64,000 nucleotides of DNA from Diaphorobacter sp. HDW4B (GCF_011305535.1 NZ_CP049905.1:1250001-1314000); one strand, 5' to 3'; counted from the stretch's first letter, positions 26,007-34,215 are shown. Program-made: numbers and translations. Notes: generated by a model not told the origin, from the letters alone.

Positions 26007-27140
26007 ATGAAAAATGGTATGTACAAAGAAGACGGCAACACAAGTTGGTATCACGCAGACACCTTGCATAGATTAGATGGCCCTGCTATTGAATGGCAAG
26101 CAGGTACCACAGAATGGTACGCGATGGGCAACCGCCACCGTGAAGACGGCCCAGCATTTGAAATGCCTAACGGACACAAAGAATGGTATGTAAGAGGAAG
26201 AAGACACCGTGACAATGCTCCTGCTGTTGAGAAGCCAAATGGCTCAACAGAATGGTGGAGCAATGACAGACTTCACCGTCAAGGCGGTCCTGCCATAGAA
26301 GATGCTGACGGCCATAAAGAGTGGTGGGTAAATGGAAAACAACACAGAGAAGATGGGCCAGCAATCATTGATGCTCAAGGCAATGAGCACTACTTCTTAA
26401 ATGGCACCAACATTTCCAAAGACGAATTTACACGTATTATTTCCGCCAAGAACTTCACCATTTCAAATGAAGAGAAGGTTGATAGACTAGCTTTCGCCAT
26501 TGCGAGCTTAGGCGACGATGAAATGTCACAGGTCATGAGAGTTGCTAGTCGCATGAAGGCTATGCGTGCAGAAGCACCACCTTCACTTGAATCAATCGCT
26601 CAAGCACCTCAAGTTGCTTCTATCCCAGTTGTAGAAGCTCCTGCGCAGGAAGCTAGCCCAACCTTCATGCAGGGATTACGCAAGGAATTGAGAGAGAGCA
26701 GCGACGGTAGCTTAAGTATGACTGCTGCCTATGGAATCAAGGACATGATCACTCACGGTGTTGGTTTGAAAAAGAACAAGTTCTTGAAGCTTGGCACTGC
26801 TGCTGGTGCAGTAGCCCTTATTGCAGCGACTCCTGCTGCGCCTGGTGTGGCTACTGGGGCTGTCGTTCTTGGAACTATCATGACCATTGCAGCAGCAATT
26901 CACACCACGGTTGTTGCTGCCAACTACACAGGTGGATTGTTAGCCAACAAAATCAAAGAAGCCTTTAGCAAGCCTGACCCTGAAGTCTCTGCAAAGAATG
27001 AAGACTCACTCAATGTCGTTCCTGTGAAGAGTCAAAACCAAGTTATGGCTTCAATCGGGCGTTTAAGAGCCGATCTTATGAACGCCGAGAAAGACTTCCA
27101 CAAAGGATTTGGTTTCGCAGCAAGCAACCCAAAGAGATAA
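26007..27140 (+). CDS. HREDGPA repeat protein 4 fused to a hydrophobic hairpin domain
   Basis: 377 residues. Five repeats occupy about 1-130 and a closing SKDEF unit follows. Then come a helical linker and a glycine/alanine-rich hydrophobic region at about 260-310 (LGTAAGAVALIAATPAAPGV and ATGAVVLGTIMTIAAAIHTT) that looks like two membrane-spanning helices. The tail is Lys-rich. The only member with a membrane segment, it suggests that the repeat array can be anchored in or delivered to membranes. A pore-forming role is possible but not shown. Confidence 0.7.
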   Translation: MKNGMYKEDGNTSWYHADTLHRLDGPAIEWQAGTTEWYAMGNRHREDGPAFEMPNGHKEWYVRGRRHRDNAPAVEKPNGSTEWWSNDRLHRQGGPAIEDADGHKEWWVNGKQHREDGPAIIDAQGNEHYFLNGTNISKDEFTRIISAKNFTISNEEKVDRLAFAIASLGDDEMSQVMRVASRMKAMRAEAPPSLESIAQAPQVASIPVVEAPAQEASPTFMQGLRKELRESSDGSLSMTAAYGIKDMITHGVGLKKNKFLKLGTAAGAVALIAATPAAPGVATGAVVLGTIMTIAAAIHTTVVAANYTGGLLANKIKEAFSKPDPEVSAKNEDSLNVVPVKSQNQVMASIGRLRADLMNAEKDFHKGFGFAASNPKR

Positions 27141-27156
27141 AATCTCAAGAATGCAC

Positions 27157-27180
27157 AAAGGCCACAATCGTGGCCTTTTT
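27157..27180 (+). terminator. intrinsic terminator
   Basis: AAAGGCCAC, AATC loop, GTGGCC and five T, just after the gene ending at 27140. Confidence 0.8.
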
Positions 27181-27186
27181 CTTTGT

Positions 27187-27264
27187 CACGTCAGTGAGAA
27201 CGCTCCGACGTTCTTTAACCACGTGAAGTCCCCTATGGGGACTGGCGACAGCCGAGGGGATAGA
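27187..27264. repeat. structured repeat type C, copy 1 (candidate RNA)
   Basis: Three nested/adjacent stems: outer CACGT/ACGTG, inner GAACG/CGTTC, then GTCCCC/GGGGAC, followed by GGCGACAGCC. The copies at 32754 and 37844 keep the pairing with compensating changes. No open frame is conserved. Confidence 0.65.
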
Positions 27265-27415
27265 AGACAAACCATGAGCAGCAAATAAAAAAGCACCTAC
27301 AAAGGTGCTTTTCAAACTCCACAATCCCACCGCTGAACTTGGCACTGACCGTTAACAACAACTTGTAAATCACGAGAAATACAAAACTAACAATTGTCAA
27401 AGCATCTATTACCAT
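27233..27415 (-). CDS. possible small membrane protein
   Basis: 60 residues from ATG 27413-27415, preceded by GTGGAGGG at a good distance. One clear transmembrane stretch (VIDALTIVSFVFLVIYKLLL). The frame then runs through the terminator and into the structured repeat, which casts doubt on its 3' half. The upstream half may be genuine. Confidence 0.3.
   Translation of the reverse strand: MVIDALTIVSFVFLVIYKLLLTVSAKFSGGIVEFEKHLCRCFFICCSWFVFYPLGCRQSP
27287..27312. terminator. GCACC/GGTGC-type terminator
   Basis: AAAAAAGCACCTACAAAGGTGCTTTTC, between the type C repeat and the minus-strand genes. Confidence 0.6.
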
Positions 27416-27482
27416 AGGCAATCCCTCCACTAACTTACTCAAAATGAATACCTTAACCCCGCATCAGTCCGTAGACGAGCAT

Positions 27483-28181
27483 TCATACGTTAGGTTTCGG
27501 AGCACCAAGGGCAGCAGGACCGGGGGTCTCACTTATATCACACGCCTGCATTTTTCGCAAGAAGTGGATGATGTAGCTCAATGTATAGAATTCTTTGACA
27601 ATCAAAGTTGGTAAGCCGTTAAGACATTTCAACAAAAAACTTTGCCCGAATACCTCTACAAGCACCTTCAGCGAAACAGTATCAATCTGCTTTCTTTTTC
27701 GGTGCAACACGCTTGACCTTCTAATAAAATCATTCAACCGAAGTGCTTCCACCATATCAATCAATTTGGGATCAAATTCGCCAATACCGGGATATGCAGA
27801 AAGTATCTCCGTGTCTTCAAAGCACGAGACTGGCAGGAATTCTTCAATCTTGCTTGAGGAAACAATTTTACATCCTTCAAACCTAACACCCTTAAACTTA
27901 CAACGATCAAAAACTGAAGCAGAAACAATGCAATCTTTGAATACACAACTTTGAAGATTGGCCCCTCTGAAAAGTGCGCCTCTGATATAGCAATTCAAAA
28001 ACTTTGACTCATAGAACGAGCAAAACTTGAACTTTGCACCAATGAACGCAGTGTTCTCAAAAGTGGCACCAGAGAAATTAGTGTTATAGCTTGCAGTCTT
28101 ATTAAAGTTCTTATGAATAAATTTGCTCTCGCGCGAATCATGCCCCGTGTAGCTGTAGCGTTTTGTTGATTTATTTCTCAT
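27483..28181 (-). CDS. pentapeptide repeat protein with C-terminal helical region
   Basis: 232 residues. About 30-115 is a pentapeptide array (A(D/N)LXX-like, for example TNFSGATFENTAFIGAKFKF, CYIRGALFRGANLQSCVF) predicted to fold as a right-handed quadrilateral beta helix. The C-terminal 100 residues are helical with a hydrophobic stretch (LLKCLNGLPTLIVKEFYTLS). Pentapeptide proteins can shield gyrase, but the target here is unknown. It is divergent from the XRE regulator; the 97-bp gap holds a CATATG palindrome. Confidence 0.8.
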   Translation of the reverse strand: MRNKSTKRYSYTGHDSRESKFIHKNFNKTASYNTNFSGATFENTAFIGAKFKFCSFYESKFLNCYIRGALFRGANLQSCVFKDCIVSASVFDRCKFKGVRFEGCKIVSSSKIEEFLPVSCFEDTEILSAYPGIGEFDPKLIDMVEALRLNDFIRRSSVLHRKRKQIDTVSLKVLVEVFGQSFLLKCLNGLPTLIVKEFYTLSYIIHFLRKMQACDISETPGPAALGAPKPNV

Positions 28182-28240
28182 ATCAAGACCTCTTCAAGCA
28201 CTCCTTGCAATCAATAGTACTTGATCGTGGCACATCTATC

Positions 28241-28266
28241 AGTCAAAATCATATGAATTTAACTAG
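28241..28266. promoter_or_regulatory. CATATG-centred palindrome, copy 1
   Basis: AGTCAAAAT, CATATG, AATTTAACTAG. It lies 12 bp before the XRE gene and between divergent genes. Related copies are at 36948, 38032 and 41038. Likely operator, possibly for the adjacent XRE protein. Confidence 0.6.
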
Positions 28267-28277
28267 ATAGAGCAACT

Positions 28278-28643
28278 GTGAGCCGTCAAGTTCAGCTAAA
28301 CAAGATCGTAGGTCGTTGCATTGCCAAGAAGCGCGAGGCGGCTGGAATGACTCAGGAGGTGGTAGCAGACCTCGTTAACTTGAGCACCGAAGGCTATGCA
28401 AGGTACGAACGCGGGGAGACACCCGCCTCTCTTATGAGGCTTTCCAAACTAGCAACCCTGTTTGGCTGTGGCTTGGACGAGCTTGTGGTGGAAACGAGCA
28501 CAGGGCTGACTGCTCAGGCCCAGCACATAGCCAACCTGCTAGATGGCGTGTCCAGCAGTGACAGGGACGAGATCGTGAAGATCGTTGAGAGCATTTGCGC
28601 TCTTTCCCACAAGAAGCACAAGAAGAGCTTGAAGCCGTACTAG
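28278..28643 (+). CDS. XRE-family HTH transcriptional regulator
   Basis: 121 residues. The N-terminal helix-turn-helix (about 10-70) shows GRCIAKKREAAGMTQEVVAD, then YARYERGETPASLMRLSKLA, typical of Cro/CI-like domains. The C-terminal part is short and helical with a Lys-rich end; there is no peptidase domain. GTG start with a poor ribosome site. The palindrome at 28241-28266 directly upstream suggests autoregulation, and its further copies suggest a regulon. Confidence 0.85.
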   Translation: MSRQVQLNKIVGRCIAKKREAAGMTQEVVADLVNLSTEGYARYERGETPASLMRLSKLATLFGCGLDELVVETSTGLTAQAQHIANLLDGVSSSDRDEIVKIVESICALSHKKHKKSLKPY

Positions 28644-28707
28644 GGCCTGCCGCCGGCCCCTACCCCATTTCAAGATCGAAATGAGGCAGGCTATCTTTCA
28701 CGAAAGC

Positions 28708-30558
28708 TTATTTGGCAACGTCGAATTGCAAGACTTCTTCAAATACGCGATTTCTTGCCTTCGCATCTTTGATCAGTGCAGATGCTGGCATGACATACAG
28801 GTGAAGTGGTATGTCCATTTTTGTGCCAATCGTGTAATCGTTATAGACAACCCGATCATTGAGTGAGAACACGTCCTTGAAACCAGTTTGCTTCATGTCC
28901 CGATAGAAAGCATCATCAATCTCCACAACGGAGAAAGCGAAGACTTCACGGACCGTGGGAATCCTGTCGGCAAGCTCACTGGCATAAAGCCTGCATTGCA
29001 TCAGAGCTTTATTGTTCTCAAAAATATCGGCACCGGGCTTCTTGAACTCAATAATGACGAGCTTGTTGGGATGGTCTTCACTGTCCTTTGAGAAGAATGC
29101 AGCCACATCAGGGCGACGGTGCTGCTTAGACTCCACCGACTGGCCGACTTCCTCAATGATCTTCGCCAGTGTCTCGTCGCTATAGATGTTGGAGTACGAC
29201 AGGAACTTGTCATCCACAAGCCACACGTTGTTCTCTCTGATCTCGCTGCCGTCAGTGCGCTTGGGAAGGATGGCATTGTGCAAAGCATCTTCCGCAGTCG
29301 TGGGCGGCATGCAGGCCAAGGAGTCAATCACCAACGCCCTATGGACGATGAACCGTGCCAAATCTTCGCTGGCCAGGTGAGAGACATCGTCAAGTGAAAC
29401 GGGACGACCGCTCTCCAAGGCATCGATCAGTTGGTCTTCCCTACGGGCCTGCTGTGCCCGGTAAGTCTTGACCACTTCATCAGCGTCCAACAAGGCAGCA
29501 TTGCCACCGAGTGAGTCAATTTTGATGAAGGGGTAGTACTTCTTGAGCTTTTCAACGTTGCCAGTTTTGAACTGCTCAATGTCCCCTTCAGCAGCCTCGT
29601 CAATCATCTTCATGCATTCTTCATGAATGCGAGGTGTCAGCTTTTCGCGGCTGATGGGCGAAACCATATCGGTTTCTTCCTCAGTCTTTGGAAGTTCCAA
29701 GCGCTGACGCTCAATGTTAGAACGCTTATTGAAGTAATCAGAGGTGACGAAGATGAGGTGACGGCAGACATCAAATCGCTTGCTGATCACGTATTCTTCA
29801 ATGCACAACTCGTCCGCACACAGCATGGCAACAATGCCCTTGCGAGGTGCCTCATCTCTGAACAGGTAGCAGTTAAATCTCTCGCCTTGAAACTCAAAGT
29901 CCTTAGTTAGTTCAGCCTCAATTGCACCACCTGAAAAGGTATAGACCTCATCAAATGGCTGTCTTGAGTTATGGGTGAACTTTAAAGTAATAGTGTGCCC
30001 AGTCTGGTGCTTCAAGAATAACAACAATCGCAAGTCATCACAAATAGCATTGACTAACTTAGTCACTTGCGTGTTGATTTTCTCCTTCAAGTCCATGAGC
30101 ATGATGCTCGTGCTTGCGGCTCCACTTTTCGATGACTTCTTCACATCATCTAATTTGAATTCAGGCGTGTAGCTGAACTCAACAAGCTCGTGGGCAAGTT
30201 GGCTCTTAATCTCCACAGTCTTCGCGTATTTAAGAAACGCAAGACGCCCTACACCTTTACCACCAATACTGTCTTTGTGGCCGGTGCAGATTTCATCAAA
30301 GAAGTTCAGGTTTTCAGTAGTAAAACCTTCGCCATCATCAATGATGGTTATTGTCTCTAACGCACGTCTTTCTTCAGTGCCTGGTGAAAGTTCTTGCTGA
30401 CGTTCGGAGAAGTGCAGATCAACAGAAATGTTTTTTCCGCCTGCATGAATAGCATTGGTTAAAGCCTCACGAATCACATCGCGTGCACTGACGCCACCAC
30501 GATAGTGTTCAGCAATGAATTTTCTTAGATTGATTCTTGCCACATGCGCCCCGATCAA
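28708..30558 (-). CDS. GHKL-type ATPase with C-terminal nuclease-like domain
   Basis: 616 residues. The N-terminal ATP-binding domain of the HSP90/MutL/histidine-kinase/MORC fold has the N box DVIREALTNAIHAG, TIIDDGEGFTTEN and GGKGVGRLAFLKYA. The C-terminal 180 residues contain RPDVAAFF...KLVIIEFKKPGAD, the pattern of a PD-(D/E)XK nuclease. The domain pair suggests an ATP-gated DNA-cleaving or DNA-sensing defence protein. The start is a TTG at 30556-30558, or a GTG five codons later (MARINLRKF). It is a single gene with a poly-C tract upstream. Confidence 0.75.
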   Translation of the reverse strand: MIGAHVARINLRKFIAEHYRGGVSARDVIREALTNAIHAGGKNISVDLHFSERQQELSPGTEERRALETITIIDDGEGFTTENLNFFDEICTGHKDSIGGKGVGRLAFLKYAKTVEIKSQLAHELVEFSYTPEFKLDDVKKSSKSGAASTSIMLMDLKEKINTQVTKLVNAICDDLRLLLFLKHQTGHTITLKFTHNSRQPFDEVYTFSGGAIEAELTKDFEFQGERFNCYLFRDEAPRKGIVAMLCADELCIEEYVISKRFDVCRHLIFVTSDYFNKRSNIERQRLELPKTEEETDMVSPISREKLTPRIHEECMKMIDEAAEGDIEQFKTGNVEKLKKYYPFIKIDSLGGNAALLDADEVVKTYRAQQARREDQLIDALESGRPVSLDDVSHLASEDLARFIVHRALVIDSLACMPPTTAEDALHNAILPKRTDGSEIRENNVWLVDDKFLSYSNIYSDETLAKIIEEVGQSVESKQHRRPDVAAFFSKDSEDHPNKLVIIEFKKPGADIFENNKALMQCRLYASELADRIPTVREVFAFSVVEIDDAFYRDMKQTGFKDVFSLNDRVVYNDYTIGTKMDIPLHLYVMPASALIKDAKARNRVFEEVLQFDVAK

Positions 30559-30682
30559 TAGCTGATGTCACCTTGATTTTGCTCGGTTGAAGCCCCCCCC
30601 AGCATGACGGATTCTACCTTGCGCGCGGGTGTTCAGACAACCTTGCTGGCTAATACTTTCTTGCCATCAAGATCACCCTACT

Positions 30683-30813
30683 TGCCACGTAGTGTCACCA
30701 AGCACCAGTTACTGGTCCTCTTGCGTGATAAATCCGACAATACAACCCATACAGCGATCACCCACTTAATTTACCTACTAAGCAGAATTAGCTGCCTAGA
30801 AAGGAGGGTTTAA
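30683..30813 (+). promoter_or_regulatory. conserved leader, second copy
   Basis: Contains the same ordered blocks as 22977-23148: TGCCACGTAG, ACCAGTT, ACAATACAACCCATACAGCG, GATCACCCA, a small hairpin (GCAG/CTGC) and AGGAGGGTTTA, but about 50 bp shorter and without the ATG minigene. The downstream gene starts at 30840. Confidence 0.5.
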
Positions 30814-30839
30814 ACAAGACACATACACAGGAAAAAATC

Positions 30840-31205
30840 ATGACTCAAAAACAGCACATCACTTTCACAGGCATTCCCAACGGCATCTTGAGCTTTCAAA
30901 AGTTCATTGAACAGTCTGTGACTAAGAGCCTCATCACGCACGCCGTTGATGCCACTGACAACCCAGTTGGACAAATCTCAGCGATTCTTATCTTCTGGCA
31001 AATTGCCGAACTCAAAGCAAAATTTTGCACAGAAGGATTTGACGTCAACGATGGCACTCTTGACGAAGGCTACATCAAGCTTGCCTATAGCTTTGTCACC
31101 GACAATCTTGCGAAAATTTTGATTGCAATCGGACGCGAACAACTTTCAACATTGGTTGATTTGCTTGCACAAGCCAATGCAGACCGTGTCATGTCTCAAG
31201 AATAA
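30840..31205 (+). CDS. uncharacterised protein
   Basis: 121 residues, helical, not recognised (begins MTQKQHITFTGIPNGILSFQ). It shares its long leader with the methyltransferase gene at 23166, so the two are probably co-regulated. CACAGGAAAA precedes the ATG and a terminator follows the stop. Confidence 0.55.
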   Translation: MTQKQHITFTGIPNGILSFQKFIEQSVTKSLITHAVDATDNPVGQISAILIFWQIAELKAKFCTEGFDVNDGTLDEGYIKLAYSFVTDNLAKILIAIGREQLSTLVDLLAQANADRVMSQE

Positions 31206-31213
31206 TAGGCAAC

Positions 31214-31246
31214 AAAAAAGCACCCACGAAGGGTGCTTTGTTTTTT
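31214..31246. terminator. GCACC/GGTGC-type bidirectional terminator
   Basis: AAAAAAGCACCC, loop, GGGTGCTTTG and six T, between the converging genes ending at 31205 and 31254. Confidence 0.8.
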
Positions 31247-31253
31247 AGGCGCA

Positions 31254-31742
31254 TTAGTAAGTCAAGAAAACATGCATGTTTGCTGAATAATTTCCTGGCT
31301 TAACGAATTGGTTCAATGGAAGTTCGGCCACCACAGTAGTTACCTCAACTTTGCCAGTGCCTGTCAAGTCTTTCTGTCTATCACCAATTTGACTTAACCC
31401 TACTTGAAAGTCTAAAGAGGTTTCTTTTTCACTTAAGTCACCTGACGCTATCGCGTCTGGATGAAACATCTTTCCATCATACGCCTCGCCGTCAAAGGTA
31501 ATTTCCAATGTATATGCAGTAGTTTTAGTGCAGGTTGAACTGATAGCACCTGTAGCATTCACCTTCCCTGAAGGTGCCGGTGTAACTGCACCAAATGATA
31601 TGTTGGTAGCTTCAATCACACAGGCAGGACTTACTGTGGCACTCACCTGAAAGTTCGCTGTTGTACTGTTTGCACTCGCCGCCATAGCAGCACTAGATCC
31701 TAAAGCGATCATTAAAGCGACTAAAATTTTTCCCTTTTTCAT
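31254..31742 (-). CDS. spore coat U (SCPU)-like secreted protein, pilin-like
   Basis: 162 residues. Signal peptide MKKGKILVALMIALGSSAAM ending in AMA-A; the mature part begins with TTANFQVSATVSPACVIEAT and a later Cys (ISSTC), the SCPU-domain pattern found in Csu-type chaperone-usher pilins. The C-terminus (PGNYSANMHVFLTY) matches the final strand of that fold. No chaperone or usher is encoded nearby. AAGGAG precedes the ATG, with promoter TTGACT-16-TAGGAT. Confidence 0.75.
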   Translation of the reverse strand: MKKGKILVALMIALGSSAAMAASANSTTANFQVSATVSPACVIEATNISFGAVTPAPSGKVNATGAISSTCTKTTAYTLEITFDGEAYDGKMFHPDAIASGDLSEKETSLDFQVGLSQIGDRQKDLTGTGKVEVTTVVAELPLNQFVKPGNYSANMHVFLTY

Positions 31743-31852
31743 TTATACTTCTCCTTTTTTATAGTTATCAACTAATCCTAGCAATAGAAATGAACAAGTC
31801 AACAGCACTTCAATATATTATTTAGACTCAAAGCAGTAGCCCAATTCTGAAA

Positions 31853-31880
31853 GAAAAAAAGCACCCGACCAGGTGCTTTA
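31853..31880 (-). terminator. GCACC/GGTGC-type terminator
   Basis: On the minus strand TAAAGCACC, loop, GGTGC and seven T, downstream of the SCPU gene at 31929. Confidence 0.8.
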
Positions 31881-31928
31881 AATATCCATAACTTCTCGCC
31901 TTTAAAAACGAATCAGCTTCGGCCAGAT

Positions 31929-32615
31929 TTAGTATCTTATATTGACGGTTACAGCATCTTTATAAAAGTCTGGCGCAGGAAATTTATTGCTTGTTTGCGA
32001 CGGCACGATCTTTAATTGGAAGCTAAGGTGTTCTTGCTCACCTGTTCCTCTTCCAGAGTAAGAATTCTTTCCAGCATTCCAAACTTTCGAATTGTCTCCA
32101 GGAATATAGATTGAGTAAGCTACAGCATCACCCTTAGCCGCACCACTCATCATCCCATAGTCATAAGATGGTCTAGCTGTTTGACATCTGTTGTTGCCAT
32201 CAAACATGCAACCTAATGATGAAGCGATTTCGGCCTGCGTAGCACGTACCCCAAACCACGGACTAGATTTTATAAACGCTCCACCTTCGCTGTAGAGGTA
32301 GTACAAGGTTCCATTGTCCCTCTTAGCCAAAGTCCAGTATGAGCCATCACTTGTCTGCCCTTGCCCATAAACCCCACCATATGCCATTTCAATGGTGTAA
32401 GGCGTATCTCTCGTACACAAAAGATCAATTGATCCACTAGAAGACTGCGCAGATAAAGGCAGCATAAACGCACCAAAATTGACACTAAATGCAGTAATAG
32501 TACAGCTCGGCGCAAGGACTGATGTCGCTGTCATGTTGGCAGTTGTATTGCCAGCTATCGCCATGCTTGAAACAAGAATACCTAGCAAAGCCAACCATAT
32601 CTTCTTATTATTCAT
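31929..32615 (-). CDS. second SCPU-like secreted protein, larger
   Basis: 228 residues. Signal peptide (MNNKKIWLALLGILVSSMAIA), then TTANMTATSVLAPSCTITAF and VNFGAF, the SCPU N-terminal strand pair with its Cys; Cys also in DLLCTRD. A long insert (about 85-190, including CMFDGNNRC) makes it larger than the paralogue at 31254. It ends with DAVTVNIRY, a donor-like last strand. Promoter TTGACT-16-TACGAT, then GGGAG. Confidence 0.7.
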   Translation of the reverse strand: MNNKKIWLALLGILVSSMAIAGNTTANMTATSVLAPSCTITAFSVNFGAFMLPLSAQSSSGSIDLLCTRDTPYTIEMAYGGVYGQGQTSDGSYWTLAKRDNGTLYYLYSEGGAFIKSSPWFGVRATQAEIASSLGCMFDGNNRCQTARPSYDYGMMSGAAKGDAVAYSIYIPGDNSKVWNAGKNSYSGRGTGEQEHLSFQLKIVPSQTSNKFPAPDFYKDAVTVNIRY

Positions 32616-32753
32616 TTTATCTCCCTATGTTGTTGTTACTTTCATCGTAACAACTCCAATTCATAAGTCAAATATTCATTCAAATTGATCTTGACAATAA
32701 TGAATTGAAGAACTCAAAGCACTGTTCCAGAACTTCATTGCCTGCAACTTCAC

Positions 32754-32828
32754 CACGCCAGTGAGAACGCTCCGACGTTCTTTAACCGCGTGAAGTCCCC
32801 TCTGGGGACTGGCACCAGCCGAGGGGCA
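32754..32828. repeat. structured repeat type C, copy 2 (candidate RNA)
   Basis: Same architecture as 27187-27264. The outer stem is CACGC/GCGTG here instead of CACGT/ACGTG, a compensated change; the GTCCCC/GGGGAC hairpin is kept with another loop base. The rest of 32616-32921 holds the promoter of the SCPU gene and a terminator. Confidence 0.65.
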
Positions 32829-32857
32829 ACAAGGACAGCTACAGCCCACCTCTTGAC

Positions 32858-32893
32858 AAAAAAAGGCCACCGTACTTCTACAAGGTGGCAATT
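32858..32893 (-). terminator. intrinsic terminator
   Basis: GCCACC and GGTGGC arms with seven T on the minus strand, after the operon 33917-32922. Confidence 0.7.
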
Positions 32894-32921
32894 CTTTCTC
32901 CCAAGTTCTCAGGGCAGGCAT

Positions 32922-33293
32922 TCATAGGTTTGGATGGTTTGCATTACAGCCCCACACAGCCTTCGTCACGTAATACTGACCTTTGCGTGGGTTGTATGTG
33001 CATTGCAAGTGCAAGTCGTCCATACAGCCCCTTGACTGCGCAGCACCTGTCTTGCCGTCACCATAAACATGAATCCAACCATCTGGCCCTGGCAAGCACA
33101 CTTGCTGTAGTGCCGTCATATCTACAAGCACCTGCGAGTGAACACTTCTCATTGTTTCTAGGATCTTCATGTACGAAGGCGCTTGCACAGCCATTGAACT
33201 GGAATCCTGATTCATCGGCCTTTCAGATCCTTGGTGCTGGGCATAACCAACACTAGCAATACAGAACAAGCACGAAGCAAATATCTTCCTCAT
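32922..33293 (-). CDS. small secreted Cys-containing protein
   Basis: 123 residues. Signal peptide MRKIFASCLFCIASVGYAQ; mature part with four Cys (VCLPG, RGCMDD, LQCTYN, WGCNAN) that suggest disulphides. Not recognised. Its ATG overlaps the stop of the preceding RHH gene by 4 bp (ATGA), so it is the last gene of a three-gene operon; a periplasmic accessory for transfer or pili is possible. Confidence 0.6.
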   Translation of the reverse strand: MRKIFASCLFCIASVGYAQHQGSERPMNQDSSSMAVQAPSYMKILETMRSVHSQVLVDMTALQQVCLPGPDGWIHVYGDGKTGAAQSRGCMDDLHLQCTYNPRKGQYYVTKAVWGCNANHPNL

Positions 33294-33571
33294 GACTTAA
33301 CTCCTTCTTCAGAAAGCATCCATCGCATCCAGAAATCTTCCCAGATCATTCCCTCTGGAAGATCCATGCTTTCCCCAAGATTCTTCATGCCGTCTTTAAA
33401 CCACGGCTTATTAATTTCTTTCTTCAAGTCCCTTCTTAAAAGAAATTCAATACGGCTTTCCAAGGTAACACCTTTTACGCCATAAACAGCTTTTGCCAAT
33501 GCATAGGTGCTTCTAGAAATCCTTGGGCCAATTCTTACCACTTTACTTGGGGTTTTAGGTGTTCTCATCAT
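33290..33571 (-). CDS. RHH-like DNA-binding protein 2
   Basis: 93 residues from ATG 33569-33571 (or 33566-33568). The central region VVRIGPRISRSTYALAKAVY...LESRIEFLLRRDL is a clear paralogue of the upstream gene (KVRIGARIDEDLHMICKMAY). The region fits a ribbon-helix-helix domain. It overlaps the upstream gene by about 17 bp and the next by 4 bp, so translation is coupled. Confidence 0.6.
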   Translation of the reverse strand: MMRTPKTPSKVVRIGPRISRSTYALAKAVYGVKGVTLESRIEFLLRRDLKKEINKPWFKDGMKNLGESMDLPEGMIWEDFWMRWMLSEEGVKS

Positions 33572-33917
33572 CACCCCCAATGTCGTACTTGCCACTAAAT
33601 TGATCGTCTTCTTCCTCTGAAGAAATCTCTTGAGACACATTGCCACTGTTAGCCTGCTGAACATATTTTGCGAACAAGTCGCTTTGCATCATCTCCTTGA
33701 ACCACTGGTTCTTTGACATCACATCTGCATCACGCCTTAGCAGTTCCTCAATTCGTGACTCCATTGATATGCCTTGACGGTTATATGCCATTTTGCAAAT
33801 CATGTGCAAGTCTTCATCGATTCTTGCACCAATACGCACTTTCTTCTTCTTCAATCCTTCTCGTTCAAACTTTGAACTTAATCCAATTGCTGCTTTTGTT
33901 ATTCGCTTCTTCGCCAT
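33555..33917 (-). CDS. RHH-like DNA-binding protein 1
   Basis: 120 residues. Basic N-terminus, then a ribbon-helix-helix-like core (KVRIGARIDEDLHMICKMAY, SMESRIEELLRRD) and an acidic C-terminal tail. It is likely a transcriptional regulator or a relaxosome accessory, given the mobilisation genes starting 550 bp away on the other strand. Two ATGTGTAAT direct repeats lie 85-115 bp upstream of its start. Confidence 0.65.
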   Translation of the reverse strand: MAKKRITKAAIGLSSKFEREGLKKKKVRIGARIDEDLHMICKMAYNRQGISMESRIEELLRRDADVMSKNQWFKEMMQSDLFAKYVQQANSGNVSQEISSEEEDDQFSGKYDIGGDDENT

Positions 33918-34090
33918 TTCTTCTTCTCCTTATGTGGCCTTGCAAATAAATCTAGCGTGGAAAAATTAAATGTCAACCATACACAGTATCACCGTACATC
34001 TATGTGTAATGAGCACGCATGTGTAATAGGCGTACAGAAACAAACACACAACTCAAATAATTCAACAGTGCCAATCTCACTAACACAGAA

Positions 34091-34215
34091 AAATCTAAAA
34101 AACGATTTGCTATGACACAACAAATTCTAAAAAACTAATTGCTATGACACAACAAAATCAAAAACACGAATTGCTATGACACTCCAAAATCTAAAACACG
34201 AATTGCTATGTTGCT
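34091..34215 (+). repeat. four tandem about 32-bp repeats (iteron-like)
   Basis: Units start near 34091, 34122, 34154 and 34186. Each reads AAATCTAAAA, a C(G/T)AATTGCTATG-like block and mostly ACACAACA; the last ends in a doubled TTGCTATG. There are no spacers between units, so it is not a CRISPR array. The position before the mob operon suggests a relaxosome, oriT or replication iteron role. Confidence 0.7.

Noticed and set aside
34091-34215. Possible CRISPR array
   Set aside because: The 32-bp units are contiguous without unique spacers and no cas genes occur in the window.
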